Shown piece after piece: positions 24,693 to 32,357 of a stretch of DNA of 32,357 nt (its first letter is position 1; each line of letters opens with the position of its first letter). The stretch lies in the NCBI GenBank assembly GCA_900314565.1, contig OMVU01000022.1, positions 1 through 32,357 on the forward strand, written 5' to 3'. Origin of the DNA: an uncultured Eubacteriales bacterium. GTDB taxonomy: Bacteria > Bacillota > Clostridia > Lachnospirales > Lachnospiraceae. Both the position numbers and the translations under genes were made by a program. The notes beneath the pieces were generated by a model, which ran no database searches, had not been told where the DNA came from, and saw only the letters and a program-made list of their open reading frames with translations.

Positions 24693-25631
24693 ATGACAGA
24701 CGGGAAGAGAGAGGACATCTTAACAGTTCTTCGTCGGGAAGGAATTCGTGAGGAGCTTCTTAGAGGAGTGGAGGAATTTCGGCGGACATATCCTGTCGAT
24801 GAGGCTGATCGGGAACGGATCCCGCATCCGGAATATATGTATTACGGGAAGAAAGTATGGGAGCAGGCGCTCGCCGCGATCCTTGCCGGCCGGAACCTTC
24901 TGCTCGCCGGTCCGAAGGCGACCGGAAAAAATGTCCTGGCCGAGAATCTCGCTGCAGCCTTCCTGCGGCCTGTCTGGAACGTCTCTTTCCACATCGGAAC
25001 GGACGCATCCTATCTGATCGGGACGGATACATATGACGGGAGCCGCGTCATTTTCAGGGAAGGACCCGTTCTACTTACAGCCTTAAAGGGCGGATTCGGC
25101 GTCCTCGATGAAATCAATATGGCAAAAAATGAAGCCCTCGCCGTCCTCCATGCCGCCCTTGATTTCAGGCGCGTTCTGGATGTTCCGGGATATGACAGGG
25201 TGGAGCTTAAGCCCGAGACCCGATTCATCGCGACAATGAATTACGGGTATGCGGGAACGCGGGAGCTCAACGAAGCGCTCACATCGCGTTTTGCAGTTCT
25301 TGACATGCCTGTCATCTCGGAAGAAGATCTCACGAAGCTGATTCTCGGGCGGTTTCCGGATATGAAAGAGAAGATCTGCAGTCAGTTCGTTCTTCTCTAT
25401 CTTGAAATCAGCAAAAAGGCGGAACATGCGGAAATATCCGAGAGAGCACTTGATCTTCGCGGACTTCTCGATGCGCTCATGCTGATCAGGCAGGGGCTCA
25501 CTTCCGGAGAGGCGCTTGATATGTGTATCGTGAATAAGAGTTTTGACTCTTATGAGCGAGGCCTTATACGGGACTGCGTTCTTGCCAGGATCCCGGATGA
25601 TCTGACGAAAGAGGTCGTGTTCAGGGGATGA
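24693..25631 (+). CDS. MoxR-type AAA+ ATPase
   Basis: The 312-residue protein is an AAA+ ATPase of the MoxR group. Walker A is GPKATGKN at 73-80 (asparagine replaces the usual Thr/Ser after Lys), Walker B VLDE at 137-140, then sensor 1 (FIATMNYGYAGT) and the arginine-finger region (ELNEALTSRF). MoxR proteins act as chaperones that load cofactors or mature complexes together with a VWA partner, which is the next gene. SD AGAGGTGA at 24681-24688. The gene ends in the first unit of a tandem repeat whose later units separate it from the VWA gene. Confidence 0.92.
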   Translation: MTDGKREDILTVLRREGIREELLRGVEEFRRTYPVDEADRERIPHPEYMYYGKKVWEQALAAILAGRNLLLAGPKATGKNVLAENLAAAFLRPVWNVSFHIGTDASYLIGTDTYDGSRVIFREGPVLLTALKGGFGVLDEINMAKNEALAVLHAALDFRRVLDVPGYDRVELKPETRFIATMNYGYAGTRELNEALTSRFAVLDMPVISEEDLTKLILGRFPDMKEKICSQFVLLYLEISKKAEHAEISERALDLRGLLDALMLIRQGLTSGEALDMCIVNKSFDSYERGLIRDCVLARIPDDLTKEVVFRG

Positions 25632-25720
25632 TTTAACGAAAGATGTTATGTTCAGAGAATGAGCTGACGAGAAATGTCGTGTTTAATGGGTGATCTGATA
25701 AAAGAGGCCGTGTTCAGGAG
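25597..25720. repeat. Four ~31-bp tandem repeats across the moxR/VWA junction
   Basis: Imperfect units at 25597-25627, 25628-25658, 25659-25690 and 25691-25720 (31, 31, 32, 30 bp) share ATGATCTGACGAAAGAGGTC-like starts and a GTGTTCAGG-like end. The moxR stop lies at the first boundary and the VWA start codon right after the last unit. Confidence 0.85.
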
Positions 25721-27538
25721 ATGATCAAGAGAAATTATTCGGGAAATCAGAGGCAGGCCTGCAACGTCATCTGGAATGCCGCCGGACGTTATGATTACGA
25801 TCCGCCGTTCATGGCGTTCAGGACGAACGGAACACCGGATTTTTATTTTAATATGATAATCGGGTTCGTCGAAAAGTATTTCGACAGCGGTCGTGTGGAA
25901 GCTTTTCTGGAAAGTTACAGGCAGGACCGCCGGGCGGATGAGTTCGACGATCTTCTATGGCTCGGGATTGAGAACTGTGTATACGAGAAGGAGCTTGCGT
26001 CCCGCCCGATCCTCTCTGCACTCAGAAAAAAGCGCGGAGAAGAATTCTTCCGGTACGCGCAGGACATGTCGGAACAGCAGATGATGCTTCAGAGCATGCC
26101 GGTCTGGAACCAGCAGGAGGCACGATGGGCTGAGGTGACCGGCAGACGTATGCCGCTTCTTTCGGGCAGGGAGAAGCGGATACAGGAATCCCTGCGCTTT
26201 CCGGGAAGCTTCGGGACAGATGACCTGATTCAGGCAATGGGGGATTTCCTCGGCACATTTTTTAATTATGACCCGGGCAGAGTATCCAAAAGCCGGATCG
26301 ATCCGGTCAGGAGCCGGTTCTTTCATTTTCTTCACAGGGGGAGACCCGTGCGGGATCTTCTGATCGTACCGGCAGGCGGAACGGTATCCGAGAACGGGCT
26401 CGTCACGCTTCCGCATGATGCGGACCTGCGCCGCGGATCCGGGACAGCGGAGAAGGATGAGAAATATATACGCGGATGTTTTGGGAACTGCGTGTACGAT
26501 GAAGCGAGGATGGAGATGCTTCGTGCAGAGGTCTGCACAGGGGCGGATCGAAACGTGAGACTCTGGCTTTCGAGCGCCGGAAGAATGTCCTTTGGTACGG
26601 AGACCGGTGACAGGGATATCCGCAAGGAGCAGACGGAAAAAAGGGATAGAACTTTCGCAAAGAAACTGTCAGACAGCTGTGAAAGGGATATCCGAAAGAC
26701 TCTGTCGGACAGAAAGCGGCAGGCAGAAAAAAGTCTGGAGTTTTATAAGACATGGCAGCTTCCCGCCCGGGAAGCGGTGCGGAAGCTTGCGCAGGAGACG
26801 GAGGCAATCCTTGCGACGTACATGCGTCATCTGCCGACAGGTGCAAGGGCGGGGAGTCTGTGTGCAGAAAAGGCCTGGCGCCTGCCCGTTCTCTCGGACC
26901 CGGCCGTCTTCCTGAAACCGGGTGACGAGACAGAGCATCATATCACTGCGGACCTGCTGCTCGACGCATCTCAGTCAAGGATGAATGATCAGGAAGTGAT
27001 CGCAGCCGAGGCCTATATCACTGCCAAGGCGCTCAGTCGGGCCGGAATTCCCGTAAGGGTCGTGGATTTCCATTCGCTGAGAGGATACACTGTCCTGGAA
27101 ATCCTGAAAGATTACGGGGAGGACCCTGAAGGGATTTTCCGCTATTTTGCAGGCGGGTGGAACCGTGACAGCGCTGCCCTTAAGTGCATGCGGGCGCTGC
27201 TTCATGATCAAACAGGAGACCCGGATCATATCCGTCTTCTTTTTGTTCTGACGGACGCGTCCCCCAACGACGATCTGCCGATCCCTCCCACGGGAAATGA
27301 AAAGCGTCCCCGTGAATATGAAGGCGCCGCAGGCGTCAGGGAAACGGCTGCGGCGGTAAAGGCTCTGCGTGAAGATGGAGTTTGTACGGCGGCTGTCTTT
27401 CACGGCGCGTCGATTCATCTGGAAAATGTCCCTCAAATCTACGGAGACTGTTTTACCTGCGTGCGTCGGATGAGGCAGCTCTCGGACGGGATCCGGATCC
27501 TGATCGAGCAGATGCTTCGAAATTACAGGCGGGATTGA
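25721..27538 (+). CDS. VWA-domain protein, MoxR partner
   Basis: The 605-residue protein has a long N-terminal region without known motif, a basic helical middle (about 305-360) and a C-terminal von Willebrand A domain. The MIDAS metal site is D415-A-S417-Q-S419 followed by T511-D512 in FVLTDASPND. VWA proteins of this layout (CoxE-like) pair with MoxR ATPases in metal insertion or complex maturation. ATG 25721 directly follows AGGAG, too close for a normal SD, which fits an ancestral start coupled to the upstream stop. No signal or membrane span. Confidence 0.85.
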   Translation: MIKRNYSGNQRQACNVIWNAAGRYDYDPPFMAFRTNGTPDFYFNMIIGFVEKYFDSGRVEAFLESYRQDRRADEFDDLLWLGIENCVYEKELASRPILSALRKKRGEEFFRYAQDMSEQQMMLQSMPVWNQQEARWAEVTGRRMPLLSGREKRIQESLRFPGSFGTDDLIQAMGDFLGTFFNYDPGRVSKSRIDPVRSRFFHFLHRGRPVRDLLIVPAGGTVSENGLVTLPHDADLRRGSGTAEKDEKYIRGCFGNCVYDEARMEMLRAEVCTGADRNVRLWLSSAGRMSFGTETGDRDIRKEQTEKRDRTFAKKLSDSCERDIRKTLSDRKRQAEKSLEFYKTWQLPAREAVRKLAQETEAILATYMRHLPTGARAGSLCAEKAWRLPVLSDPAVFLKPGDETEHHITADLLLDASQSRMNDQEVIAAEAYITAKALSRAGIPVRVVDFHSLRGYTVLEILKDYGEDPEGIFRYFAGGWNRDSAALKCMRALLHDQTGDPDHIRLLFVLTDASPNDDLPIPPTGNEKRPREYEGAAGVRETAAAVKALREDGVCTAAVFHGASIHLENVPQIYGDCFTCVRRMRQLSDGIRILIEQMLRNYRRD

Positions 27539-27593
27539 GGCGTGGTCTATGAAACTAAGTTTTCAGAGAAACGACCAGGCCCATGCTGTGCAC

Positions 27594-27923
27594 TTAGATC
27601 GGACTGTTATGCTTTCTCAGAGCAGCGTCTACCATGAGATCCTCTGCGATTCCGGCTGTGAGGCCGTTTTCGCGGAGGATTTCTTTTGCCTTCTCCTCGT
27701 CAGTCTCGTTCACTTTGATATAGTAGATATCGTGGTCGATCTTCCCCTTTGGGCCGAAATCCCGGGGGTCGAGTTTTGCGCCGCAGCCTCCTGCCATGAC
27801 GGAGTCCTGGAGATAGTGGCCTGAGCGAACTCCTTTGAGCCCGGCTTCTTTGAGAGCGGCTTTTATTTTCAGCCACTGTGGACGGTCTTTTTTCTTGAAG
27901 ATGGTGACTTTCTTTTCGAACAT
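27594..27923 (-). CDS. Conserved hypothetical protein, DUF2007-like
   Basis: The 109-residue protein begins MFEKKVTIFKKKDRPQWLKIKAAL and continues through GHYLQDSVMAGGCGAKLDPRDFGPK to DIYYIKVNETDEEKAKEIL. The alternation of strand, helix and a closing strand-helix resembles small signal-transducing DUF2007-type domains, but I am not certain. Start at 27923 follows GAGGAGG (27930-27936 on the minus strand). It converges with the VWA gene, 55 bp between stops. Confidence 0.65.
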   Translation of the reverse strand: MFEKKVTIFKKKDRPQWLKIKAALKEAGLKGVRSGHYLQDSVMAGGCGAKLDPRDFGPKGKIDHDIYYIKVNETDEEKAKEILRENGLTAGIAEDLMVDAALRKHNSPI

Positions 27924-27960
27924 TTCCTGCCTCCTCTTCTGTAATATCATTTTTTGAAGG

Positions 27961-28053
27961 TTCGTTCATGAGACCTGCGCAAGATTTTTAGTATTGTGCG
28001 TGAGACCTGCGCTGGATTTTAATTTCGTTCGTGAGACCTGTGCCTGATTCGGG
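27961..28053. repeat. Three ~31-bp tandem repeats
   Basis: TGAGACCTG recurs at 27969, 28001 and 28032, each preceded by a CGT-rich half and followed by a GATTT-like end, with periods of 32 and 31 bp. They lie between two minus-strand genes. No unique spacers, so not CRISPR. Confidence 0.85.
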
Positions 28054-28085
28054 TTCGCACGACATTTCCTGCGAAAGACATCTGT

Positions 28086-28520
28086 TTATTCCAGTGCCTT
28101 TTCGCCATACTCAAAAAGCAGCAGATTCGTATCAATTACCGTGGTGGATTGATTGATGGCTACCGTGATGATGATATCCCTGCGGGATTTCGGATAAAGA
28201 GGAGCGTTTTCGCTGAGCTCCAGCGCCCGCGTGGTCTCGCGGAGCGTAAGACCTGCACCGATACACAGCCGCAGGATCTTGTCACGGCTCGGATGCCGCT
28301 TGCCTTTCATGATCTGATAATAGTAGGAGCGCTCGATGCCGCTCAGCTCGATCAGAGCACTGTCCGTAGTCTCTTTTACCCTGGGAAGTGAACGATAATA
28401 CTCCGGAAATGTTTTGAAGCTGTCGGTGACCTTGGGCTGCTCCATGAATTTTTCCATATCCTGCGTATTATCGATCGTCGCGAGAACTTCCGCCAGTTTT
28501 CCTGTTGTTGATTTATCCAT
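28086..28520 (-). CDS. Helix-turn-helix regulator (XRE-like)
   Basis: The 144-residue protein has a central helix-turn-helix: SALIELSGIERSYYYQIMKGKRHPSRDKILRLCIGAGLTLRET at about 58-102. The N-terminal part is acidic and the C-terminal part (RRDIIITVAINQSTTVIDTNLLLFEYGEKALE) forms another helix pair. Likely cytoplasmic DNA-binding. It is transcribed away from the kinase gene, with 77 bp between starts, so they share a promoter region. The pairing of this HTH type with a Ser/Thr kinase is seen in other Clostridia. Confidence 0.8.
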   Translation of the reverse strand: MDKSTTGKLAEVLATIDNTQDMEKFMEQPKVTDSFKTFPEYYRSLPRVKETTDSALIELSGIERSYYYQIMKGKRHPSRDKILRLCIGAGLTLRETTRALELSENAPLYPKSRRDIIITVAINQSTTVIDTNLLLFEYGEKALE

Positions 28521-28597
28521 AGCTGTGGTACTCTTTTCTTAATTCTAATGCGTTGTGCTTTTTGCGCCGCATATGTTCGCATGGGGGAAATATCAGT

Positions 28598-30850
28598 ATG
28601 ACGGAACTGGAAGCGCTTGTCGAAGAAGCACTGTATCAGACAGTCCGGACGATCGATGACAAAAAGAGCATCGTTCTGGATACTTCCAATGGTTTATTAT
28701 ATTTTAAAAAGATCTTATCTGTCTATAATATCTCCGTCTTTTCGTGGCTCAGGGAGAATAAAAACCCGAAGATCCCGCAGATCAAAAGCTTCCGGCAGGA
28801 CGGGGATCAGCTGATCGTCATCGAAGAGTTCATACAGGGGAAGACACTGGACGAGAAGCTCGAGGAGGGAGGACTTTCATTTTCCGAGAAGAAGCGGATC
28901 CTCATGGATATCTGTGAAGGACTCACGTTCCTGCACGGTGCGAAACCGCCCATTATCCACAGAGATCTAAAAGCTTCCAATATCATGCTCACTGAGGACG
29001 GGAATGTTAAGATCATTGATTATGACGCTGCGAAGATCTACGTTAAAAATGAAAAGTCCGACACTGTCCTGATCGGGACCCATGGCATCGCGGCTCCCGA
29101 ACAGTACGGATTTGCCCAGTCCGATGCCCGCACGGACATCTATGCGCTGGGGCAGCTCATCCGAAAAATGATTCCCGAATCTCCGGAAGCCATGGTCATC
29201 GCGGAGAGAGCGACACAGATGGAGCCGGGAAAGCGCTATTCCAGCGCAGCGGCGCTTCAGAAGGAGATCGGGCGGCTGAAAGAGCCGGGGAGGAAGAAGG
29301 GAATACGGATCCCGGGTATTTCGAGTCCGCGCAGGCCAGTGAGGATCCTATCCCGATGCGGTGCGGCCGCAATGCTGGCGCTCATGATTTTCCTTGGGTA
29401 TCATTTTTGGTGGTACCCGGAAGTGACGGTCAGGCGGCCGGCATACGAGGCCGGATGCGCAGCCCTGGAACGAGGGGAGTATGAAGAAGCCCTGCAGCAG
29501 TTTGCCATCTGCGGGACGGGGTACAGGAATACGGCTTCGCTCATTGCCCGTGCGAACAACGACAAACTGGTTGCAGGATTTCCGAAGAACGGGACGGCCG
29601 AAATGCTTGGGGAGGCAATACCGGAGTATATTGGGCAGGTCAAAGCCATTTCGCTGACAGATGAACAGAAGGCGGTCATGAAGACAAAGGCGGAAGAGCT
29701 TTTTGCAACGCTGATCGGAAAAGACCGACGAAGCGAGGCGGAGGAGTATGCCTCGGAGTTTGCGGATGCTTTCGGCGATGAGGACGACTGGAAAGACATT
29801 GTGGAGTATTCCGCGATCACTGCAGAGAGAAGGAAGGAGAATCCGAAAGAGACGCTCGGAAAAGTAAGTGCCATGAGGGAGCGGGGAGCGTATGAGTCGG
29901 AGGAGCATTTTTCTTCCTGTGTATCGTGGTACCTGAAGCAGGCCAAAATTGAACAGGATGCTTATAAGTCCCACACCAGCGCAGCGCATGCGGAGAGTGC
30001 GCTTCTCATTTACACGGGAATGGGGGACAGCATTCCGGAGGCGGTCACTGCGAAGAATGAATTCATAGAACAAATGGGGAAGGATGCGGAAAGTCTTGCC
30101 TCGTCGAAGGAATATGAGAAGGCAGCTTCCATCTACGACGTTCTTGGGGAATATGGTCTGAAAGACGGAAAAGAAAAGGCGCAGGAGATGCGCTATTCGC
30201 TTGCTGAAGAAAAGTACGGGGCAGAGGATTATGCCAAAGCTGCCGACATTTTCCAAATGATTTCGGGATATCGGGATGCGGATGAGCGCTGTCGGCAGTC
30301 CATGTATAAGGAAGGTCTGAAGCAGGAGGAAAAGAAGGACTATGTAAAGGCGGTCAAGGCATATGAGCAGATTCCGGGCTACAGTGATGCGGATGACAGA
30401 AAGCTTTTGGCCATGTACAGCTACTGCGTCGAAAAGAAAGATGATCCGACGGATGATGTCTATTCCTATCTGGACGAGCTTACAGCGGCAGGATATTCCG
30501 GAACAGAGGCGCTCAAAGCGGATATATATGCATGGAAGGGGGATCTTACCTGGCACCCGGCCTACAGTATGGGAAATATGCAGGGCGCGAACATAGAACT
30601 TACGCTTCGCGGTGGGAGAAAAGGTGCTTCGACGCATGTGACGTTCCGGATGATGAATCATACTAACGGACAGTCCTCCTCCTATACGACGGGAGAGGCT
30701 TATAAGGCCGGAGAAATGGCGGGCTGCGGTTATTCCGGAAGTGACATGGGCACCGAGTTTTTTGATCAGGAAGTGACGATAGAGGCTTTTGCAGATGACG
30801 GGCAGCTGATCGCGTCGGGGAGTGGGAAGCTTTTTGGTACGGGATGGTGA
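28598..30850 (+). CDS. Transmembrane Ser/Thr protein kinase
   Basis: The 750-residue protein has a cytoplasmic kinase domain (about 1-230): catalytic loop HRDLKASN from His121, Asp123 as base, and DYD at 141-143 in place of the usual DFG, then APEQYG. A membrane helix (about 253-273) leads to an extracellular part with tetratricopeptide-like helices (AGCAALERGEYEEALQQF; YAKAADIFQMISGYRDADERC; YVKAVKAYEQIPGYSDADDRK) and a C-terminal beta-rich region (about 640-750). ATG 28598 follows GGGGGAAA. The N-lobe is short and its glycine loop is not obvious; the ATP lysine is probably in LLYFKKIL. There are no PASTA repeats, so it is not PrkC-like. Confidence 0.88.
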   Translation: MTELEALVEEALYQTVRTIDDKKSIVLDTSNGLLYFKKILSVYNISVFSWLRENKNPKIPQIKSFRQDGDQLIVIEEFIQGKTLDEKLEEGGLSFSEKKRILMDICEGLTFLHGAKPPIIHRDLKASNIMLTEDGNVKIIDYDAAKIYVKNEKSDTVLIGTHGIAAPEQYGFAQSDARTDIYALGQLIRKMIPESPEAMVIAERATQMEPGKRYSSAAALQKEIGRLKEPGRKKGIRIPGISSPRRPVRILSRCGAAAMLALMIFLGYHFWWYPEVTVRRPAYEAGCAALERGEYEEALQQFAICGTGYRNTASLIARANNDKLVAGFPKNGTAEMLGEAIPEYIGQVKAISLTDEQKAVMKTKAEELFATLIGKDRRSEAEEYASEFADAFGDEDDWKDIVEYSAITAERRKENPKETLGKVSAMRERGAYESEEHFSSCVSWYLKQAKIEQDAYKSHTSAAHAESALLIYTGMGDSIPEAVTAKNEFIEQMGKDAESLASSKEYEKAASIYDVLGEYGLKDGKEKAQEMRYSLAEEKYGAEDYAKAADIFQMISGYRDADERCRQSMYKEGLKQEEKKDYVKAVKAYEQIPGYSDADDRKLLAMYSYCVEKKDDPTDDVYSYLDELTAAGYSGTEALKADIYAWKGDLTWHPAYSMGNMQGANIELTLRGGRKGASTHVTFRMMNHTNGQSSSYTTGEAYKAGEMAGCGYSGSDMGTEFFDQEVTIEAFADDGQLIASGSGKLFGTGW

Positions 30851-31008
30851 TGCAGTTTCTTTGTCAGCAGAGGGGGTATAGGCATAAGATTGTGCAGAAG
30901 CTGCTGAACCCGATGAAATGGATGTGCGATGCAGGGAGCCGCAGGATCCACAGTATAGCATAAGGTAGTATATAATAATATAAAGTCGCATGCTGGTCCG
31001 TGCTGGTT

Positions 31009-31025
31009 GTGGGCTCTGAGCCCAC
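31009..31025. other. Short perfect palindrome
   Basis: GTGGGCTC (31009-31016), T, GAGCCCAC (31018-31025). It lies downstream of the kinase gene and upstream of the terminator, and may bind protein or form a small hairpin. Confidence 0.3.
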
Positions 31026-31052
31026 CAAATATATTGTATAAGAAGATAGAAT

Positions 31053-31087
31053 AATCGCAGAGAGCGCCTCTCTGCGATTATTTTTTT
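31053..31087 (+). terminator. Rho-independent terminator after the kinase gene
   Basis: Perfect 12-bp stem AATCGCAGAGAG (31053-31064) and CTCTCTGCGATT (31068-31079), 3-nt loop, then A and seven T's. It acts on the + strand. The stop codon of the minus-strand RHH gene lies in its right arm. Confidence 0.9.
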
Positions 31088-31251
31088 CCGTCTTCTTTTT
31101 TCTGGGTATCATTCAGGTGCTTTTTGAGGACCAGATTGATGTATTGGCTGAAGTTGCGGTCATCGGTTTCAGCTAATGCCCGGATTTGATGAATGACATC
31201 TTCATCGAGGGTGATGCTGACTTTGACCTTGAGTGGTTTTTGTGTGTTCAT
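31078..31251 (-). CDS. Ribbon-helix-helix regulator
   Basis: The 57-residue protein has a ribbon strand VKVSITLDEDVIHQIRALAETDDRNFSQYINLVLKKHL, the Arc/MetJ fold with beta strand, helix, turn and helix. RHH proteins bind DNA as dimers and are often antitoxins or autorepressors. Start 31251 follows GGGAGG (minus strand). No toxin gene is adjacent. Repeats AAAGTAGTATAAT lie just upstream of its start and may be its operators. Confidence 0.85.
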   Translation of the reverse strand: MNTQKPLKVKVSITLDEDVIHQIRALAETDDRNFSQYINLVLKKHLNDTQKKEDGKK

Positions 31252-31304
31252 AAGCAAGTCCTCCCATATCTTTTCATTATAAATAAAATCAGAATGGAAA
31301 GAAA

Positions 31305-31337
31305 AAAGTAGTATAATATATGATAAAGTAGTATAAT
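31305..31337. promoter_or_regulatory. Two 13-bp direct repeats, probable RHH operator
   Basis: AAAGTAGTATAAT occurs at 31305-31317 and 31325-31337, a 20-bp period (two helix turns). Similar AAGGTAGTATATAATAAT lies at 30962-30978. RHH dimers commonly bind such repeats. Each contains TATAAT. Confidence 0.5.
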
Positions 31338-31343
31338 TTGTTA

Positions 31344-31407
31344 TTATGCACGGAGCGGCAGATGAGAAGGCTCTGAGGGGAGGGCCCATCTGACCGCTCT
31401 CTTTTTT
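31344..31407 (+). ncRNA. Candidate small RNA or leader attenuator
   Basis: TATAAT at 31332-31337 could be a -10. A stem GAGCGGCAGATG (31353-31364) with CATCTGACCGCTC (31387-31399; one bulged A) is followed by TCTTTTTT. The 22-nt loop has an inner GCTCT/AGGGC pairing. It could be a short RNA of about 60 nt or the attenuator of the zinc-ribbon gene, 175 bp on. No clear -35. Confidence 0.45.
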
Positions 31408-31528
31408 GGGTTATTAGAGGGATGCAGGTGATATCCGAAAAACATACTGACAGGAGTGTGATTTTCAACACAAACGGATGACAAGAAGAGAAGATTAGTG
31501 ACACGAGGGAGGTGATGAGTGTCATTTT

Positions 31529-31543
31529 TGTAAAACGTTAACA
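31529..31543. promoter_or_regulatory. Palindromic site, cre-like
   Basis: TGTAAAACGTTAACA is a near-palindrome that matches a CcpA cre consensus in 12 of 14 positions when aligned at its second half. It lies 40 bp before the zinc-ribbon start. Weak evidence. Confidence 0.25.
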
Positions 31544-31581
31544 CAAAGTTGGTATGAATTTCATAAGGAGGTGGATTTACG

Positions 31582-32244
31582 ATGGCAATTATCAACTGTC
31601 CGGAATGTGGTAAAGAAATTTCAGACAAATCGGAGACCTGTATCTATTGCGGCTATCCACTCAAGGAGACAAAGAGTGAAGAAGCACCGAAAGACGCGAC
31701 TTCCGAAAAGGTGTCAATAAGAAATAATCTTGAAAATCTTGGCAGGAAAATCGGAAAAAGGAGACTTTTCGTTATTTTTGGGGCAATGCTTGTGATGGTG
31801 ACAGTTATCCTCATAAGTGTGATTAGTCGAAAAGTGCTAAATGAAAAAGAAAAATATGTATATAAAGTTGTGGCCGAATATAAAGACATGTTGAAAGATC
31901 CTGACTCGCTGGTGCTGAGAGGCGATATTCTTTACGTGAAGGATAGCTCTAACGATACTTATGTCGCCTTCAGCGCTTCTGGTAATAACAGTTACGGTGC
32001 CCCTGTTACTTCTATGCCAATTTTTAAGAACTATTCGTATCTCGGAGATTATGATGACGACTTAGATGATTTTGATGATCCCATGGATGCTGCTGAACTG
32101 GCATATGGCAAATTGATAGTAGTTAGCTGGAACCTTACAGCAAAAGCTGGAGGTAATATGGCAGATGGCGAAGAGTATCTTGAGGCTGAACTGATCAGCG
32201 GCAAGAAGATTGCGGCAAAAATAAAGTGCGAATGGAAAAAATAA
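31582..32244 (+). CDS. Zinc-ribbon membrane protein
   Basis: The 220-residue protein starts with a zinc ribbon (CPEC at 6-9 and CIYC at 20-23), then a basic linker, one membrane helix (about 61-82) and an extracellular domain with an acidic run (DYDDDLDDFDDP). The ribbon lies in the cytoplasm. The type is common in Lachnospiraceae and its role is not known. AAGGAGGTG at 31565-31573, 8 nt before ATG 31582, is a near-perfect SD. The sequence after it (32245-32357) holds nothing I can identify. Confidence 0.87.
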   Translation: MAIINCPECGKEISDKSETCIYCGYPLKETKSEEAPKDATSEKVSIRNNLENLGRKIGKRRLFVIFGAMLVMVTVILISVISRKVLNEKEKYVYKVVAEYKDMLKDPDSLVLRGDILYVKDSSNDTYVAFSASGNNSYGAPVTSMPIFKNYSYLGDYDDDLDDFDDPMDAAELAYGKLIVVSWNLTAKAGGNMADGEEYLEAELISGKKIAAKIKCEWKK

Positions 32245-32357
32245 AAGAAACAGTTTTCTGGTAGTGTAAAGTGGGCTATGAAAAACGATGGCCGAAAAAA
32301 TAGGCTCAAATGAACCTTGAAAATCTGTAGATTATGTCAGCTGAAGGCTCTCCGAGG

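Noticed and set aside
24533-28053. CRISPR arrays at the tandem repeats
   Set aside because: Units are directly adjacent with no unique spacers, and no cas gene is present.
29348-30991. 547-residue open frame on the minus strand opposite the kinase gene
   Set aside because: It lies antisense to a clear kinase gene, has no SD, and its residues (rich in Arg, Leu, Ser) are those expected from the opposite strand of a GC-biased gene.

Overview
The window looks like a chromosomal segment of a Gram-positive anaerobe of the class Clostridia, most likely a Lachnospiraceae member. Reasons are the strong AGGAGG-type ribosome binding sites, several TTG starts, moderate GC, lipoprotein signal peptides, and a gene set typical of that group (CstA, MoxR/VWA pair, DxD-variant Ser/Thr kinase, XRE-AbrB fusion, Fic protein). 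The assignment is inference from style and families; no marker gene or rRNA is present, and I saw no tRNA or CRISPR array.

Layout. 1-4843: the end of an unknown gene, a family 2 glycosyltransferase, a broken thiaminase-I-like gene with an A6T10 tract, a lipoprotein, a GNAT acetyltransferase, a small acidic protein behind a leader ORF and terminator, and a histidine phosphatase. 4856-7000: a structured intergenic element (copy A) followed by an IS110-family (IS1111-like) insertion sequence with a long 3' non-coding end. 7116-15752: a Sel1-repeat protein, SbcD and SbcC in a tight operon, then an AT-rich orphan gene. 16087-16264: copy B of the structured element. 16504-20413: Fic protein, VOC protein, flavodoxin, and an acyltransferase directly joined to an XRE-AbrB regulator. 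20602-23268: a DUF1294-hydrolase fusion and CstA. 23408-30850: a membrane protein, a MoxR ATPase with its VWA partner, two minus-strand genes, and a divergently transcribed transmembrane Ser/Thr kinase. 31053-32357: a ribbon-helix-helix regulator, a candidate small RNA or attenuator, and a zinc-ribbon membrane protein.

How the genes fit together. The SbcD/SbcC pair forms an Mre11/Rad50-type nuclease; the upstream Sel1-repeat gene shares its transcript and may be an accessory. MoxR and VWA proteins normally act as a chaperone pair. The Ser/Thr kinase with a divergent HTH gene looks like a signalling unit. The rest are independent metabolic or surface functions.

The most interesting signals are: (1) the two-copy structured element, in which a copy-specific sequence appears three times (twice direct, once inverted) around a conserved core; (2) a cluster of short tandem repeats at gene junctions between 24.5 and 28.1 kb, one of which seems to have pulled apart an ancestral ATGA overlap between moxR and its VWA partner; (3) the probable bridge-RNA region of the IS; (4) leader structures before the acidic protein, cstA and the zinc-ribbon gene.
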